This document shows positions 25,154 through 33,253 of a DNA stretch of 64,000 nucleotides, piece after piece. Origin of the DNA: Pannonibacter anstelovis (GTDB lineage Bacteria > Pseudomonadota > Alphaproteobacteria > Rhizobiales > Stappiaceae); NCBI RefSeq assembly GCF_036881715.1, contig NZ_JBAKBF010000001.1, forward strand, positions 248,001 through 312,000, given 5' to 3'. Within the stretch, counting starts at the first letter, position 1. The number at the start of each line of letters is the position of its first letter. The notes under the pieces are model-generated. The model did not search any database and had not been told where the DNA came from. It saw only the letters and a program-made list of their open reading frames with translations. A program made the position numbers and the translations under genes.

Positions 25154-25972
25154 ATGAACGTGACGAGTGGAGCAGTTGAGCGGCCAGCCTCCTCCCAGCC
25201 GGTGATTTCGGCGAAGGATCTGTGCCTGACCTTCGAGACGAATGACGGGCCAGTCCATGCCCTGTCGAACATCAATCTGGACATTGCCAAGGGCGATTTC
25301 GTCTCCTTCATCGGCCCTTCGGGCTGCGGCAAGACCACGCTGCTGCGCGTCATCGCCGATCTGGAGCAGAAGACCTCGGGCGAGATCACCGTCAACGGCA
25401 CCACGCCGGAAAATGCCCGGCTCGACCGCTCGTACGGCTATGTGTTTCAGGCCGCCGCGCTCTACCCCTGGCGCACCATCGAGAAGAACATCGCCCTGCC
25501 GCTTGAGATCATGGGCCTTGCAAAGGCGGAGCAGCAAAAGCGCATTGCGCAGGTGCTGGAACTGGTGGAACTCGGCGGCTTTGCCCGCAAATACCCCTGG
25601 CAGCTCTCGGGCGGCATGCAGCAGCGCGCCTCCATTGCCCGCGCCCTTGCCGTTCAGCCCGATCTTCTGCTGATGGACGAGCCCTTCGGCGCGCTGGACG
25701 AGATCGTGCGCGATCACCTCAATGATCAGCTGCACCAGCTCTGGGCCAAGACGAACAAGACGGTCGTCTTCGTCACCCACTCCATCCCGGAGGCGGTCTA
25801 TCTCTCCACCAAGATCGTCGTCCTGTGCCCGCGCCCCGGCCGGATCTATGACATCATCGAAAGCGATCTGCCGCGTGAGCGGACGCTGGACATGCGCGAG
25901 AGTCCGGAATTCCTGAAGATCGCCCACCGCGTCCGCGAAGGGCTGAAGGCGGGGCACGCATACGATGACTGA
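25154..25972 (+). CDS. ABC transporter ATPase, NitT/TauT type
   Basis: A 272-residue ABC ATPase. Walker A is GPSGCGKTTLLR, the signature is LSGGMQQRASIARALA, Walker B is LLLMDEPFGALDE and the switch His is in FVTHSIPEA. The overall pattern matches the SsuB/TauB/NrtD group that import nitrate, sulfonates, pyrimidine precursors and similar compounds. It is translationally coupled to the first permease (8-base overlap) and is probably specific for a pyrimidine or its reduced form, given its neighbours. No substrate-binding protein gene is next to it. Confidence 0.9.
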   Translation: MNVTSGAVERPASSQPVISAKDLCLTFETNDGPVHALSNINLDIAKGDFVSFIGPSGCGKTTLLRVIADLEQKTSGEITVNGTTPENARLDRSYGYVFQAAALYPWRTIEKNIALPLEIMGLAKAEQQKRIAQVLELVELGGFARKYPWQLSGGMQQRASIARALAVQPDLLLMDEPFGALDEIVRDHLNDQLHQLWAKTNKTVVFVTHSIPEAVYLSTKIVVLCPRPGRIYDIIESDLPRERTLDMRESPEFLKIAHRVREGLKAGHAYDD

Positions 25973-27215
25973 GATCAATTACCTTTCAGTTTTGAGTTAT
26001 ATGGCAGGAGCTTTTGGCGCCCTTATAATCGCTTTTGACTCACTATTTCAGAGAAGTCATATACTTTATCAGATTTCAAGATCTCTCTGGGATAGTAACC
26101 CGTTTTTATTCGAATCACTTATCGGAAAAAAATTTGATGACGCTGTTGGTTTTTTATTGATTTTAGCGGGAGCTGTGATTGGAATAGTTTCATCTTTCGG
26201 ACTAAGTGTTTCTTTTGAGATTTTTATTGTCTGGATCTTTGTAGTTTTCTCCCTTCTTGTTGTGTACCGAGTGGTTAGAAGTCGGCTCATACGTGCGGAG
26301 GTTAAGCGCATAGAAAATCAGCGGCCGAGTCTATTCGGTTTACCGTCAACCGGTGCGGCAGGTCCCGTCCTCACGCTCCTGCTGGCGATCCTCGGCCTCT
26401 GGTATGTGGCAACGGTTGCCCTCAACGCCCCCTTCCAGCGCGACATCTATGCCCGCGCCGGGCAAACGGATGTGCCTTTCACACAGCTTGTCGCCGACAC
26501 CATGATGCAGGAGCGGCCCGTCATGCCTTCGCCGCAGCAGGTGGCGGTGGAGATCTGGGACACCACGGTCAACAAACGCATCACCTCCAACCGCAGTCTG
26601 TTCTACCACACTGGCATCACCCTCTCCTCGACGCTGACCGGCTTTGCGCTCGGCACGCTTCTCGGCATCGTGCTGGCCGTTCTCGTGGTTCACAGCCGGG
26701 TGCTCGACAAATCGCTGATGCCATGGGTCATTTCCTCGCAGACCATCCCCGTTCTGGCGATTGCGCCGATGATCATCGTGGTTCTGAACTCTGTTGGCAT
26801 TTCGGGCCTTCTGCCCAAGGCGCTCATTTCCACCTACCTGTCCTTCTTTCCCGTGACAGTCGGCATGGTGAAGGGGCTGCGCTCGCCGGAGGTCATTCAC
26901 ATGGACCTGATGCACACCTATTCGGCGACGAAGCTTGACACCTTCTGGAAGCTGCGCCTGCCCTATGCGGTGCCCTATCTCTTCACCTCCATGAAGGTGG
27001 GCATCGCCGCAAGTCTTGTCGGCGCCATCGTCGGCGAGTTGCCGACCGGCGCGGTCGCAGGCCTCGGGGCGCGGCTGCTGGCCGGGTCCTACTATGGGCA
27101 GACGGTGCAGATCTGGTCCGCCCTGATCATGGCTGCCGTTCTGGCGGGCCTGCTCGTGTCGCTGATCGGCCTTGCCGAGAAAATCACCCTCCGCCGCATG
27201 GGGATGAGCCGATGA
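25965..27215 (+). CDS. ABC permease with an AT-rich extra N-terminal membrane domain
   Basis: 416 residues in two parts. From about residue 125 it is a normal NitT/TauT-type permease: first helix LTLLLAILGLWYVATVALNA, the periplasmic MPSPQQV segment, several helices, and the EAA-type loop near MHTYSATKLDTFWKLRLPYA. The first ~120 residues are extra: helices around LSYMAGAFGALIIAF and LLILAGAVIGIVSSFG, plus FEIFIVWIFVVFSLLVVYRV and a basic linker. This part is strikingly AT-rich: I count 84 G+C in the 240 bases 26041-26280 (35%), against well over 60% on both sides. The frame is unbroken and begins at an ATG that overlaps the ATPase stop. Confidence 0.85.
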   Translation: MTEINYLSVLSYMAGAFGALIIAFDSLFQRSHILYQISRSLWDSNPFLFESLIGKKFDDAVGFLLILAGAVIGIVSSFGLSVSFEIFIVWIFVVFSLLVVYRVVRSRLIRAEVKRIENQRPSLFGLPSTGAAGPVLTLLLAILGLWYVATVALNAPFQRDIYARAGQTDVPFTQLVADTMMQERPVMPSPQQVAVEIWDTTVNKRITSNRSLFYHTGITLSSTLTGFALGTLLGIVLAVLVVHSRVLDKSLMPWVISSQTIPVLAIAPMIIVVLNSVGISGLLPKALISTYLSFFPVTVGMVKGLRSPEVIHMDLMHTYSATKLDTFWKLRLPYAVPYLFTSMKVGIAASLVGAIVGELPTGAVAGLGARLLAGSYYGQTVQIWSALIMAAVLAGLLVSLIGLAEKITLRRMGMSR

Positions 27216-28354
27216 TCCAGTCCCGGCGCAATACCACTTTCAGCAGCACGGCGCTTCTTGCCGGAGGCAGCCTGCTTCTCACCCTCATTGGCCTCACCAG
27301 CATCATCTTCGCGCCGGATTTCGGCGTCGTCGAAATGCCGCGTGTTGCCATTGCAGTCAGCCTCATGGCCATCATGGGCGTACGCATCATGCTCGGCTTC
27401 CAGCAGAACCGCATCGGCGATGTTGCCATCGGCATTGTCACTGCCATTTCCGCCCTGCTGCTGATCGGCGTCGCCCATCAACACCGGGGACAGGCCGCGC
27501 CCGGATTCTGGGCGCTCGTGGCCGCCATCTGGCTATCCGCCTGGCTACTGGCAAGCCGCTTGTCGGAATGGCGGGGGCTCGGCAAGACGGCAGCACGAGC
27601 GGTCAATCTGGCCATTCCTCTCGTCTTCGGCCTGACGCTTCTGGCCCTGTGGGAGTTGATCACGGTTGGCGCCGGCGTGCCCCAAGTGCTGCTGCCTGCC
27701 CCCTCAGCCATAGGCCTGCGCATTGCCGGGTCCCTGCCGATCCTCTGGGCCGATTTCCAGCAGACGTTCCTCAAGGCGGTCATCTTCGGCTATGTGGCCG
27801 GTTGCGGCTCGGGCTTTCTGGTGGCCCTCATCGCCGACCGGGTGCCCTTCCTGAAGCGCGGTCTCCTGCCCATTGGCAATCTGGTCTCCGCCCTGCCGAT
27901 CATTGGCGTCGCACCCATCATGGTCATGTGGTTCGGCTTCGACTGGCCGTCGAAGGCAGCCGTGGTCATCATCATGACATTCTTCCCCATGCTGGTGAAC
28001 ACGGTGGCAGGCCTCGCCGCCGCCGACGCCATGCAGAAGGACCTGATGCGTACCTATGCGGCCAGCCACGGCCAGATGCTGGTAAAGCTGCGCCTGCCCA
28101 TGGCCATGCCCTTCATCTTCAACGCGCTGAAGATCAACTCCACCCTCGCCCTCATCGGCGCCATCGTGGCAGAGTTCTTTGGTACGCCCATCGTCGGCAT
28201 GGGCTTCCGCATCTCGACGGAAGTGGGGCGCATGAACCTCGACATGGTCTGGGCGGAAATCGCCGTGGCCGCGCTGGCGGGTTCCCTGTTTTACGCCGCC
28301 GTTTCGGCGGTAGAACGCTGGGCCACCTTCTGGCATCCCTCGCAGCGGGGGTGA
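27212..28354 (+). CDS. Second ABC permease, NitT/TauT type
   Basis: A 380-residue permease. The first ~130 residues hold about four extra predicted helices (for example TALLAGGSLLLTLIGLTSII and FWALVAAIWLSAWLLASRL) before the core, which starts near LVFGLTLLALWELITVGAGV. The core has VLLPAPSAIGLRI, and the EAA-type loop is near MRTYAASHGQMLVKLRLPMA. Unlike the first permease, its N-terminal region has normal GC. ATGA overlap with the preceding gene shows translational coupling. Together with the ATPase it would form a heterodimeric importer. Confidence 0.88.
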   Translation: MIQSRRNTTFSSTALLAGGSLLLTLIGLTSIIFAPDFGVVEMPRVAIAVSLMAIMGVRIMLGFQQNRIGDVAIGIVTAISALLLIGVAHQHRGQAAPGFWALVAAIWLSAWLLASRLSEWRGLGKTAARAVNLAIPLVFGLTLLALWELITVGAGVPQVLLPAPSAIGLRIAGSLPILWADFQQTFLKAVIFGYVAGCGSGFLVALIADRVPFLKRGLLPIGNLVSALPIIGVAPIMVMWFGFDWPSKAAVVIIMTFFPMLVNTVAGLAAADAMQKDLMRTYAASHGQMLVKLRLPMAMPFIFNALKINSTLALIGAIVAEFFGTPIVGMGFRISTEVGRMNLDMVWAEIAVAALAGSLFYAAVSAVERWATFWHPSQRG

Positions 28355-28393
28355 GCGATGACGGGTCCCGCAGCTTCACGCGGGGCCTTTGAG

Positions 28394-28430
28394 CCGGTAA
28401 GGTCCAGTTCCCAAGACACCTCCTTACCGG
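28394..28430. promoter_or_regulatory. Inverted repeat before mazG
   Basis: CCGGTAAGG at 28394-28402 and CCTTACCGG at 28422-28430 are perfect 9-bp arms with a 19-base loop. The right arm ends 8 bases before the mazG ATG and occupies the place where a ribosome site would be, so the hairpin could hide translation initiation. It may also end the ABC operon. Confidence 0.45.
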
Positions 28431-28438
28431 ATTCTCCC

Positions 28439-29290
28439 ATGAAACCTGGCCGCGACATTTCCGTTCTCATCGACATCATGGCGGCGCTGCGTACGCCGGT
28501 GACCGGATGCCCCTGGGATTTGGAGCAGGATTTCGGCACGATCGCGCCCTATACGGTGGAAGAGGCTTACGAGGTGGCGGAAGCCATCAGCCGCAATGAT
28601 CTGGATGATCTGCGCGAGGAACTGGGCGACCTGTTGTTGCAGGTGGTCTATCACGCCCGCATGGCCGAGGAGGAAGGTGCCTTCAGCTTTCCTGATGTGG
28701 TCGAAGCGGTCACGAAGAAGATGATCCGCCGCCATCCGCATGTCTTCGGCAGCGAGGAAGCCCGCTCGTCCGGCATGGCCAAAGGCATGTGGGACAGAAT
28801 CAAGGCGGAAGAAAAGGCCGAGCGAAAGGCACGCCGTGCGGCCATGGGCCTGCCCGACACCGAACCCGGCTATCTCGATGCGGTGCCTTCAGCCTTCCCT
28901 GCCTTGATGGAAGCGGAAAAGATCCAGCGCCGGGCTGCAAAGGTTGGATTTGATTGGGATACGCTCGCTCCGGTCTTTGCAAAAATCCGCGAGGAACTGG
29001 ATGAGCTGGAAGCCGAACTCACGGACCACACACCGCCGGCAGTCACCGGTTCCGTGCCCGAAGCGGTGAAGGACGAGCTGGGCGACGTGCTGTTTGCCGT
29101 TGCCAATCTCGCCCGTCATCTCGAAGTGGAGCCGGAAGCAGCCCTCAAGCGCACCAACGCAAAGTTCCGCCGCCGCTTCGCCGCCATCGAGGCGGAAGCC
29201 TCCCGGCGCGGTACCACACTTGAGGCCCTCACTCTGGATGAGATGGAAGAGATCTGGCAGGCCGCGAAGGGAAAGCAGGACGGCGAATAA
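28439..29290 (+). CDS. mazG: Nucleoside triphosphate pyrophosphohydrolase MazG
   Basis: A 283-residue MazG with two domains. The first has GCPWDLEQDFGTIAPYTVEE and the metal-binding LREELGDLLLQVVYHARM; the second has KIREELDELEAEL and VKDELGDVLFAVANLARHLE. It hydrolyses NTPs to NMPs and pyrophosphate, cleaning the nucleotide pool. The start at 28439 (MKPGRD) begins just before the conserved region; no clear Shine-Dalgarno is seen and the inverted repeat lies there instead. Length and motifs match the E. coli protein. Confidence 0.9.
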   Translation: MKPGRDISVLIDIMAALRTPVTGCPWDLEQDFGTIAPYTVEEAYEVAEAISRNDLDDLREELGDLLLQVVYHARMAEEEGAFSFPDVVEAVTKKMIRRHPHVFGSEEARSSGMAKGMWDRIKAEEKAERKARRAAMGLPDTEPGYLDAVPSAFPALMEAEKIQRRAAKVGFDWDTLAPVFAKIREELDELEAELTDHTPPAVTGSVPEAVKDELGDVLFAVANLARHLEVEPEAALKRTNAKFRRRFAAIEAEASRRGTTLEALTLDEMEEIWQAAKGKQDGE

Positions 29291-29379
29291 CCCCCGTGCT
29301 GTCCCTGCCATGCGCAGTGCAAGCCGGGAATCACGCGCCTCCCGAACGGCGGTTGTCTTGCCCAAACAATCAGGCCTCA

Positions 29380-29520
29380 ATGAAACAATCGCCGGATCAC
29401 GCTTTGCTTCGTCAGGGTGACGGCTTGAGCAAATGGCAAGATTTCAGGCGCCAGGTAAATCGCCTCCAGCACATGCTGCAGCGGGAGGCGCCGGAAATTC
29501 AGGCAAGGTACAACACCTGA
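29380..29520 (+). CDS. Possible 46-residue protein
   Basis: An ATG-started frame of 46 residues, MKQSPDHALLRQGDGLSKWQ then DFRRQVNRLQHMLQREAPEI and QARYNT. The middle is a plausible amphipathic helix rich in Arg, Gln and Leu. There is no clear ribosome site and no known family. It lies in the gap between mazG and the minus-strand ParA gene. It could equally be chance. Confidence 0.25.
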   Translation: MKQSPDHALLRQGDGLSKWQDFRRQVNRLQHMLQREAPEIQARYNT

Positions 29521-29528
29521 AATCAGGT
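29515..29528. repeat. Short palindrome ACCTGA-AA-TCAGGT
   Basis: A perfect 6-bp inverted repeat with a two-base centre, about 10 bp beyond the ParA stop codon. It could be a protein-binding site or chance. Confidence 0.3.
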
Positions 29529-29537
29529 AAAGCCATT

Positions 29538-30155
29538 TCAATCCAGCGCCTGAATGAGCGGATGCCATTGCGCCAGAACATCAGCGGGAGCCGCCGGCGG
29601 ATCGAAGACACTCGAGCCATTGGCGGCGTGCCGGGCGTAGATCACCCGGTCGGAGATTTCCGTCAGAAGCGGATGACCAGCCTCCTGAGCCTGCTGCTGC
29701 AGCAAAAGCTGATCAGCCCGGCTGCGGCGCACCCGGTTCGCCACGACGAGAATCTCTGCCTTACCCTTGCGGATCCGTTTCATTTCGGTCAGCCGGTCGA
29801 GGAATGCTGCCGTTGCATCCCAATCAAAGGCAGAAGGCATCAGCGGCACAACGATATCGTCCGCCTCCGCCACCAGTTCCTTTGCTTTCTCGCCGCGCAG
29901 GCCGCCGGGACCATCAATAAAGATGAAACCGCGGCTGAAGGAAGGCATGTCATGCTCGCCCTTGCTCCAGTCGAGCCCATGGATCTGCTGCATGGTCGGC
30001 GGCCGCCGCTTGAGCCATCCAAGGGACGAGCGCTGCCGGTCGGCATCAGCGAGAAACACCCGCTCTCCCCGGACGGCAAAGGCTGAGGCCAGAGTCGTCG
30101 TGAGAGTGGTCTTGCCACAGCCGCCCTTGCCATTGACGATGAGAATCTTGCGCAT
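29538..30155 (-). CDS. Orphan ParA-family ATPase
   Basis: A 205-residue ParA/MinD-type P-loop ATPase. The deviant Walker A motif is VNGKGGCGKTTLTTTL, switch II region FIFIDGPGGLRG, and the A' segment VFLADADRQRSSLGWLKRR, which holds the Asp of this family. The ATG at 30155 has GGAGG upstream. It is a stand-alone short ParA with no ParB and no parS-like site seen nearby, so it probably positions a protein complex or regulates a local process rather than segregating DNA (inference). Confidence 0.82.
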   Translation of the reverse strand: MRKILIVNGKGGCGKTTLTTTLASAFAVRGERVFLADADRQRSSLGWLKRRPPTMQQIHGLDWSKGEHDMPSFSRGFIFIDGPGGLRGEKAKELVAEADDIVVPLMPSAFDWDATAAFLDRLTEMKRIRKGKAEILVVANRVRRSRADQLLLQQQAQEAGHPLLTEISDRVIYARHAANGSSVFDPPAAPADVLAQWHPLIQALD

Positions 30156-30284
30156 GAAGCTGTCCTCCGGAACCTGAGCTTTGCGCAGGTGTTTCCCTGA
30201 TGCAACCTCGCTGGCGCACATTACAAGAGGCTGACGGTTTCATGGCGACAAGATGGCAAGTCTGCGGTATAGACCAGAGTTACC

Positions 30285-31460
30285 ATGAATCTGATCACGA
30301 CCACATCTGCCCTCGCCGACGCCTGCAAGCGCCTTGCCGCCCATGATTACGTGACTGTGGACACGGAATTTCTGCGCGAGACGACATTCTGGCCGAAGCT
30401 CTGTGTCATCCAGCTGGCTGGCCCGGATGATGCTTTCATCGTCGATGCATTGGCTACGGGGCTTGATCTTGCGCCCTTCTTCGAGCTGATGCGCGATCAG
30501 GCTGTCATCAAGGTCTTCCACGCCGCCCGGCAGGATATCGAGATCGTCTATCATCTCGGCGGCCTGATCCCGACGCCCCTCTTCGACACTCAGGTCGCAG
30601 CAATGGTCTGCGGCTTTGGCGACTCGGTCTCCTATGACCAGCTGGTGCAGCGCATCACCGGTGCGCGCATCGACAAGTCCTCCCGCTTCACTGACTGGGC
30701 CCGCAGGCCCCTGACACAGAAGCAGCTGGAATATGCGCTGGCGGACGTTACCTACCTGCGCGATGTCTATCTGTTCCTCAAGGCCAATCTGGCCGAACAG
30801 AACCGCATCAGCTGGGTGGGCGACGAGATGCAGGTGCTGCTGTCGGAAGGCACCTACCGCACCGAGCCGGAAGATGCATGGCAGCGGCTGAAAATGCGCG
30901 TGCGCAAGCCGATCGAGCTGGCTGTACTGATGGAAGTCGCCGCCTGGCGCGAGCGTGAAGCACAGTCCCGCGACGTGCCTCGCTCCCGCGTGCTCAAGGA
31001 CGATGCCATCTACGAGATTGCCGCCCAGCAGCCGGTGAATGCAGATGCCCTAAGCCGCCTGCGCACCATTCCGCGCGGCTTTGAACGCTCCAAACAGGCA
31101 GAGGACATCCTCAAGGCCGTCAACGCTGCCATGAGCCTGCCCAAGGAGAAGCTTCCGAAGCTGCCCAAGGGCCGTCAGGCGCCCGATGGCTCCGCCGCTG
31201 CGGTGGATCTTCTGAAGGTCCTGCTCAAACTCGTCAGCGAACAGCAGGGCGTTGCCGCGAAGGTCATTGCCACGGTTGAGGATCTCGAACAGATCGCCGC
31301 CGATGATCATGCCAGCGTGCCTGCGCTGGAAGGCTGGCGCCGCGAGATGTTCGGCGAGATGGCGCTGAAGCTCAAGCGCGGTGAAATTGCCCTCGCCTTC
31401 GACGGCCGCCAGGTTGTCGCGCTGGAGCAGCCCGCCAAGTCCAAGGCCGCTGCGGAGTAA
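30285..31460 (+). CDS. rnd: Ribonuclease D
   Basis: A 391-residue 3'-5' exoribonuclease acting on tRNA precursors. DEDD exonuclease motifs: TVDTEFLRETTFW (Exo I, Asp and Glu), VFHAARQDIEIVYHL (Exo II) and QLEYALADVTYLRDVY (Exo III with Tyr and Asp). An HRDC domain follows (LMEVAAWREREAQSRDVPRS onward), and a second helical region fills the C terminus. Length and order match E. coli RNase D. A terminator-like hairpin follows at 31485. Confidence 0.93.
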   Translation: MNLITTTSALADACKRLAAHDYVTVDTEFLRETTFWPKLCVIQLAGPDDAFIVDALATGLDLAPFFELMRDQAVIKVFHAARQDIEIVYHLGGLIPTPLFDTQVAAMVCGFGDSVSYDQLVQRITGARIDKSSRFTDWARRPLTQKQLEYALADVTYLRDVYLFLKANLAEQNRISWVGDEMQVLLSEGTYRTEPEDAWQRLKMRVRKPIELAVLMEVAAWREREAQSRDVPRSRVLKDDAIYEIAAQQPVNADALSRLRTIPRGFERSKQAEDILKAVNAAMSLPKEKLPKLPKGRQAPDGSAAAVDLLKVLLKLVSEQQGVAAKVIATVEDLEQIAADDHASVPALEGWRREMFGEMALKLKRGEIALAFDGRQVVALEQPAKSKAAAE

Positions 31461-31785
31461 TCCGGCAGGCTGTCTGACTATTGAAAAGCCCCCGGCGCCC
31501 CGAGGTTCCGAGGGCTTTGTTTTGTTCCTGCAACTCGCCACCCGGCGTCGCCCCGGGCGGAGGGGAGCGCAGACCCGGGGGTCTACTCGCTTGCAGAGCA
31601 GCGAAATGAACCGCGAAGGCGCGGCAGGCACACGAGATTATCTGTTTCTCACCTTCAGCAGATTTCGGCATCTCTCTGCAAATGAGTGGTCCCGGCTCAA
31701 AGGCCGGGGCGACACTGCGGTGAGTGGCAAGGCAGAGCAAAAAACACACCGCCTCCATAGCCAGAATAAGAATAGTCAGAAACAA
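31461..31785. other. Intergenic region between rnd and eno
   Basis: No gene is seen. It holds the rnd terminator, and degenerate palindromic units near 31547-31562 (GTCGCCCCGGGC) and 31690-31715 (TCCCGGCTCAAAGGCCGGGG). These face one another like the REPIN-like pairs elsewhere. Short plus-strand frames here have no coding features. Confidence 0.5.
31485..31522 (+). terminator. Terminator after rnd
   Basis: AAAGCCC at 31485-31491 pairs with GGGCTTT at 31512-31518, with a GC-rich interior that can pair further, followed by GTTTTGTT. It lies 24 bp beyond the rnd stop. Confidence 0.65.
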
Positions 31786-31817
31786 AAGCCCCCGGAACCT
31801 TCCGGCTCCGGGGGCTT
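31782..31817 (-). terminator. Terminator of eno
   Basis: A perfect 11-bp stem, AAGCCCCCGGA at 31786-31796 with TCCGGGGGCTT at 31807-31817 and a 10-base loop. On the minus strand it is followed by TTTTGTTTC, giving a classic Rho-independent terminator 40 bp after the eno stop. Confidence 0.88.
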
Positions 31818-31857
31818 GAAACTCACCAGTCTGTCAGACTGATAGCCGTCAGGCCAA

Positions 31858-33132
31858 TCAGGCCTTCAGGATGGAGCGGCCGGCGAAACGGGCCTGCGAG
31901 CCCAGTTCCTGCTCGATGCGCAGCAGCTGGTTGTACTTGGCAAGCCGGTCGGAGCGGGCCAGCGAGCCGGTCTTGATCTGGCCGCAGTTGGTGGCAACGG
32001 CGAGATCGGCAATGGTTGCGTCCTCAGTTTCGCCCGAACGGTGCGACATGACGGCGGTGTAACCGGCCTTGTGGGCGGTTTCCACGGCGTCCAGCGTCTC
32101 GGTCAGGGAGCCGATCTGGTTCACCTTGACGAGGATCGAGTTGGCGGTGGCGCTGGCGATGCCCTGGCGCAGGCGGCTGGTGTTGGTCACGAACAGGTCG
32201 TCGCCCACCAGCTGCACGCGGTTGCCGCACAGCTCGGTCACGGCCTTCCAGCCGGCCCAGTCGTCTTCGGCCATGCCGTCTTCGATGGAGATGATCGGGT
32301 AGCGGGCGCTGAGGTCTGCGAGGTAAGCGGCCATCTGGTCCGAGTCGAGCGTCTTGCCTTCACCGGCCAGAACGTACTTGCCGTCCTTGTAGAACTCGGT
32401 GGAAGCGGCGTCGAGCGCCAGGTAGATGTCCTCACCCGGCTTGTAACCGGCCTTCTCGATGGCCTTCATGACGAAGCCGATGGCAGCGTCGGTCGATTCG
32501 AGGTTCGGCGCGAAGCCGCCTTCGTCACCCACATTGGTGTTGTGACCGGCGTCCTTCAGGGCCTTCTTCAGCGTGTGGAACACTTCCGCACCCATGCGCA
32601 GCGCCTCGGAGAAGTTCTCCGCACCCACCGGCATGATCATGAATTCCTGGAAGTCGATCGGGTTGTCCGCATGGGCGCCGCCGTTGATGATGTTCATCAT
32701 CGGCACCGGCAGCAGGCGGGCGGAGGCGCCGCCGACATAGCGGTAGAGCGGCAGGCCGGACGACTGGGCAGCAGCCTTGGCAACAGCCAGCGACACACCG
32801 AGGATGGCGTTGGCGCCGAGGCGGGCTTTGTTCGGGGTACCGTCCAGCTCGATCATGGTCTGATCGATGTGGATCTGGTCTTCCGCATCGAGGCCGCCGA
32901 TGGTGTCGAAGATCTCGCCGTTGACGGCATCGACGGCCTTCAGCACGCCCTTGCCCAGGTAGCGGGAACCGCCGTCGCGCAGCTCGACAGCTTCATGCGC
33001 ACCAGTCGAAGCGCCAGAAGGCACGCCGGCGCGGCCAAATGCGCCGTCTTCCAGCAGCACGTCCACTTCAACGGTCGGATTGCCGCGGCTGTCCAGAATT
33101 TCGCGCGCCGTGATATCGACAATGGCGGTCAT
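31858..33132 (-). CDS. eno: Enolase
   Basis: A 424-residue phosphopyruvate hydratase of glycolysis. Recognisable are the N terminus TAIVDITAREILDSRGNPTV, GVPSGASTGAHEAVELRDG, the metal-binding ALDAASTEFYKDGKY and SIEDGMAEDDWAGW, the catalytic Lys region LVKVNQIGSLTETLDA, and SHRSGETEDATIADLAVATN. The start at 33132 has GAGGAG upstream on the minus strand. kdsA lies directly upstream on the same strand, an order common in alphaproteobacteria, and the two are likely co-transcribed. Confidence 0.97.
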   Translation of the reverse strand: MTAIVDITAREILDSRGNPTVEVDVLLEDGAFGRAGVPSGASTGAHEAVELRDGGSRYLGKGVLKAVDAVNGEIFDTIGGLDAEDQIHIDQTMIELDGTPNKARLGANAILGVSLAVAKAAAQSSGLPLYRYVGGASARLLPVPMMNIINGGAHADNPIDFQEFMIMPVGAENFSEALRMGAEVFHTLKKALKDAGHNTNVGDEGGFAPNLESTDAAIGFVMKAIEKAGYKPGEDIYLALDAASTEFYKDGKYVLAGEGKTLDSDQMAAYLADLSARYPIISIEDGMAEDDWAGWKAVTELCGNRVQLVGDDLFVTNTSRLRQGIASATANSILVKVNQIGSLTETLDAVETAHKAGYTAVMSHRSGETEDATIADLAVATNCGQIKTGSLARSDRLAKYNQLLRIEQELGSQARFAGRSILKA

Positions 33133-33253
33133 TCGTATCTCCTCGAGATCGGCCCGGCCGGCCCTCCGGCTCGGGCAAGGTAGGAACCGGACATCTGTCC
33201 GGTGCATTCACATTCCCCGCAGCAGCCCGCAGCCGCCGCGGTATGGATTAAGG

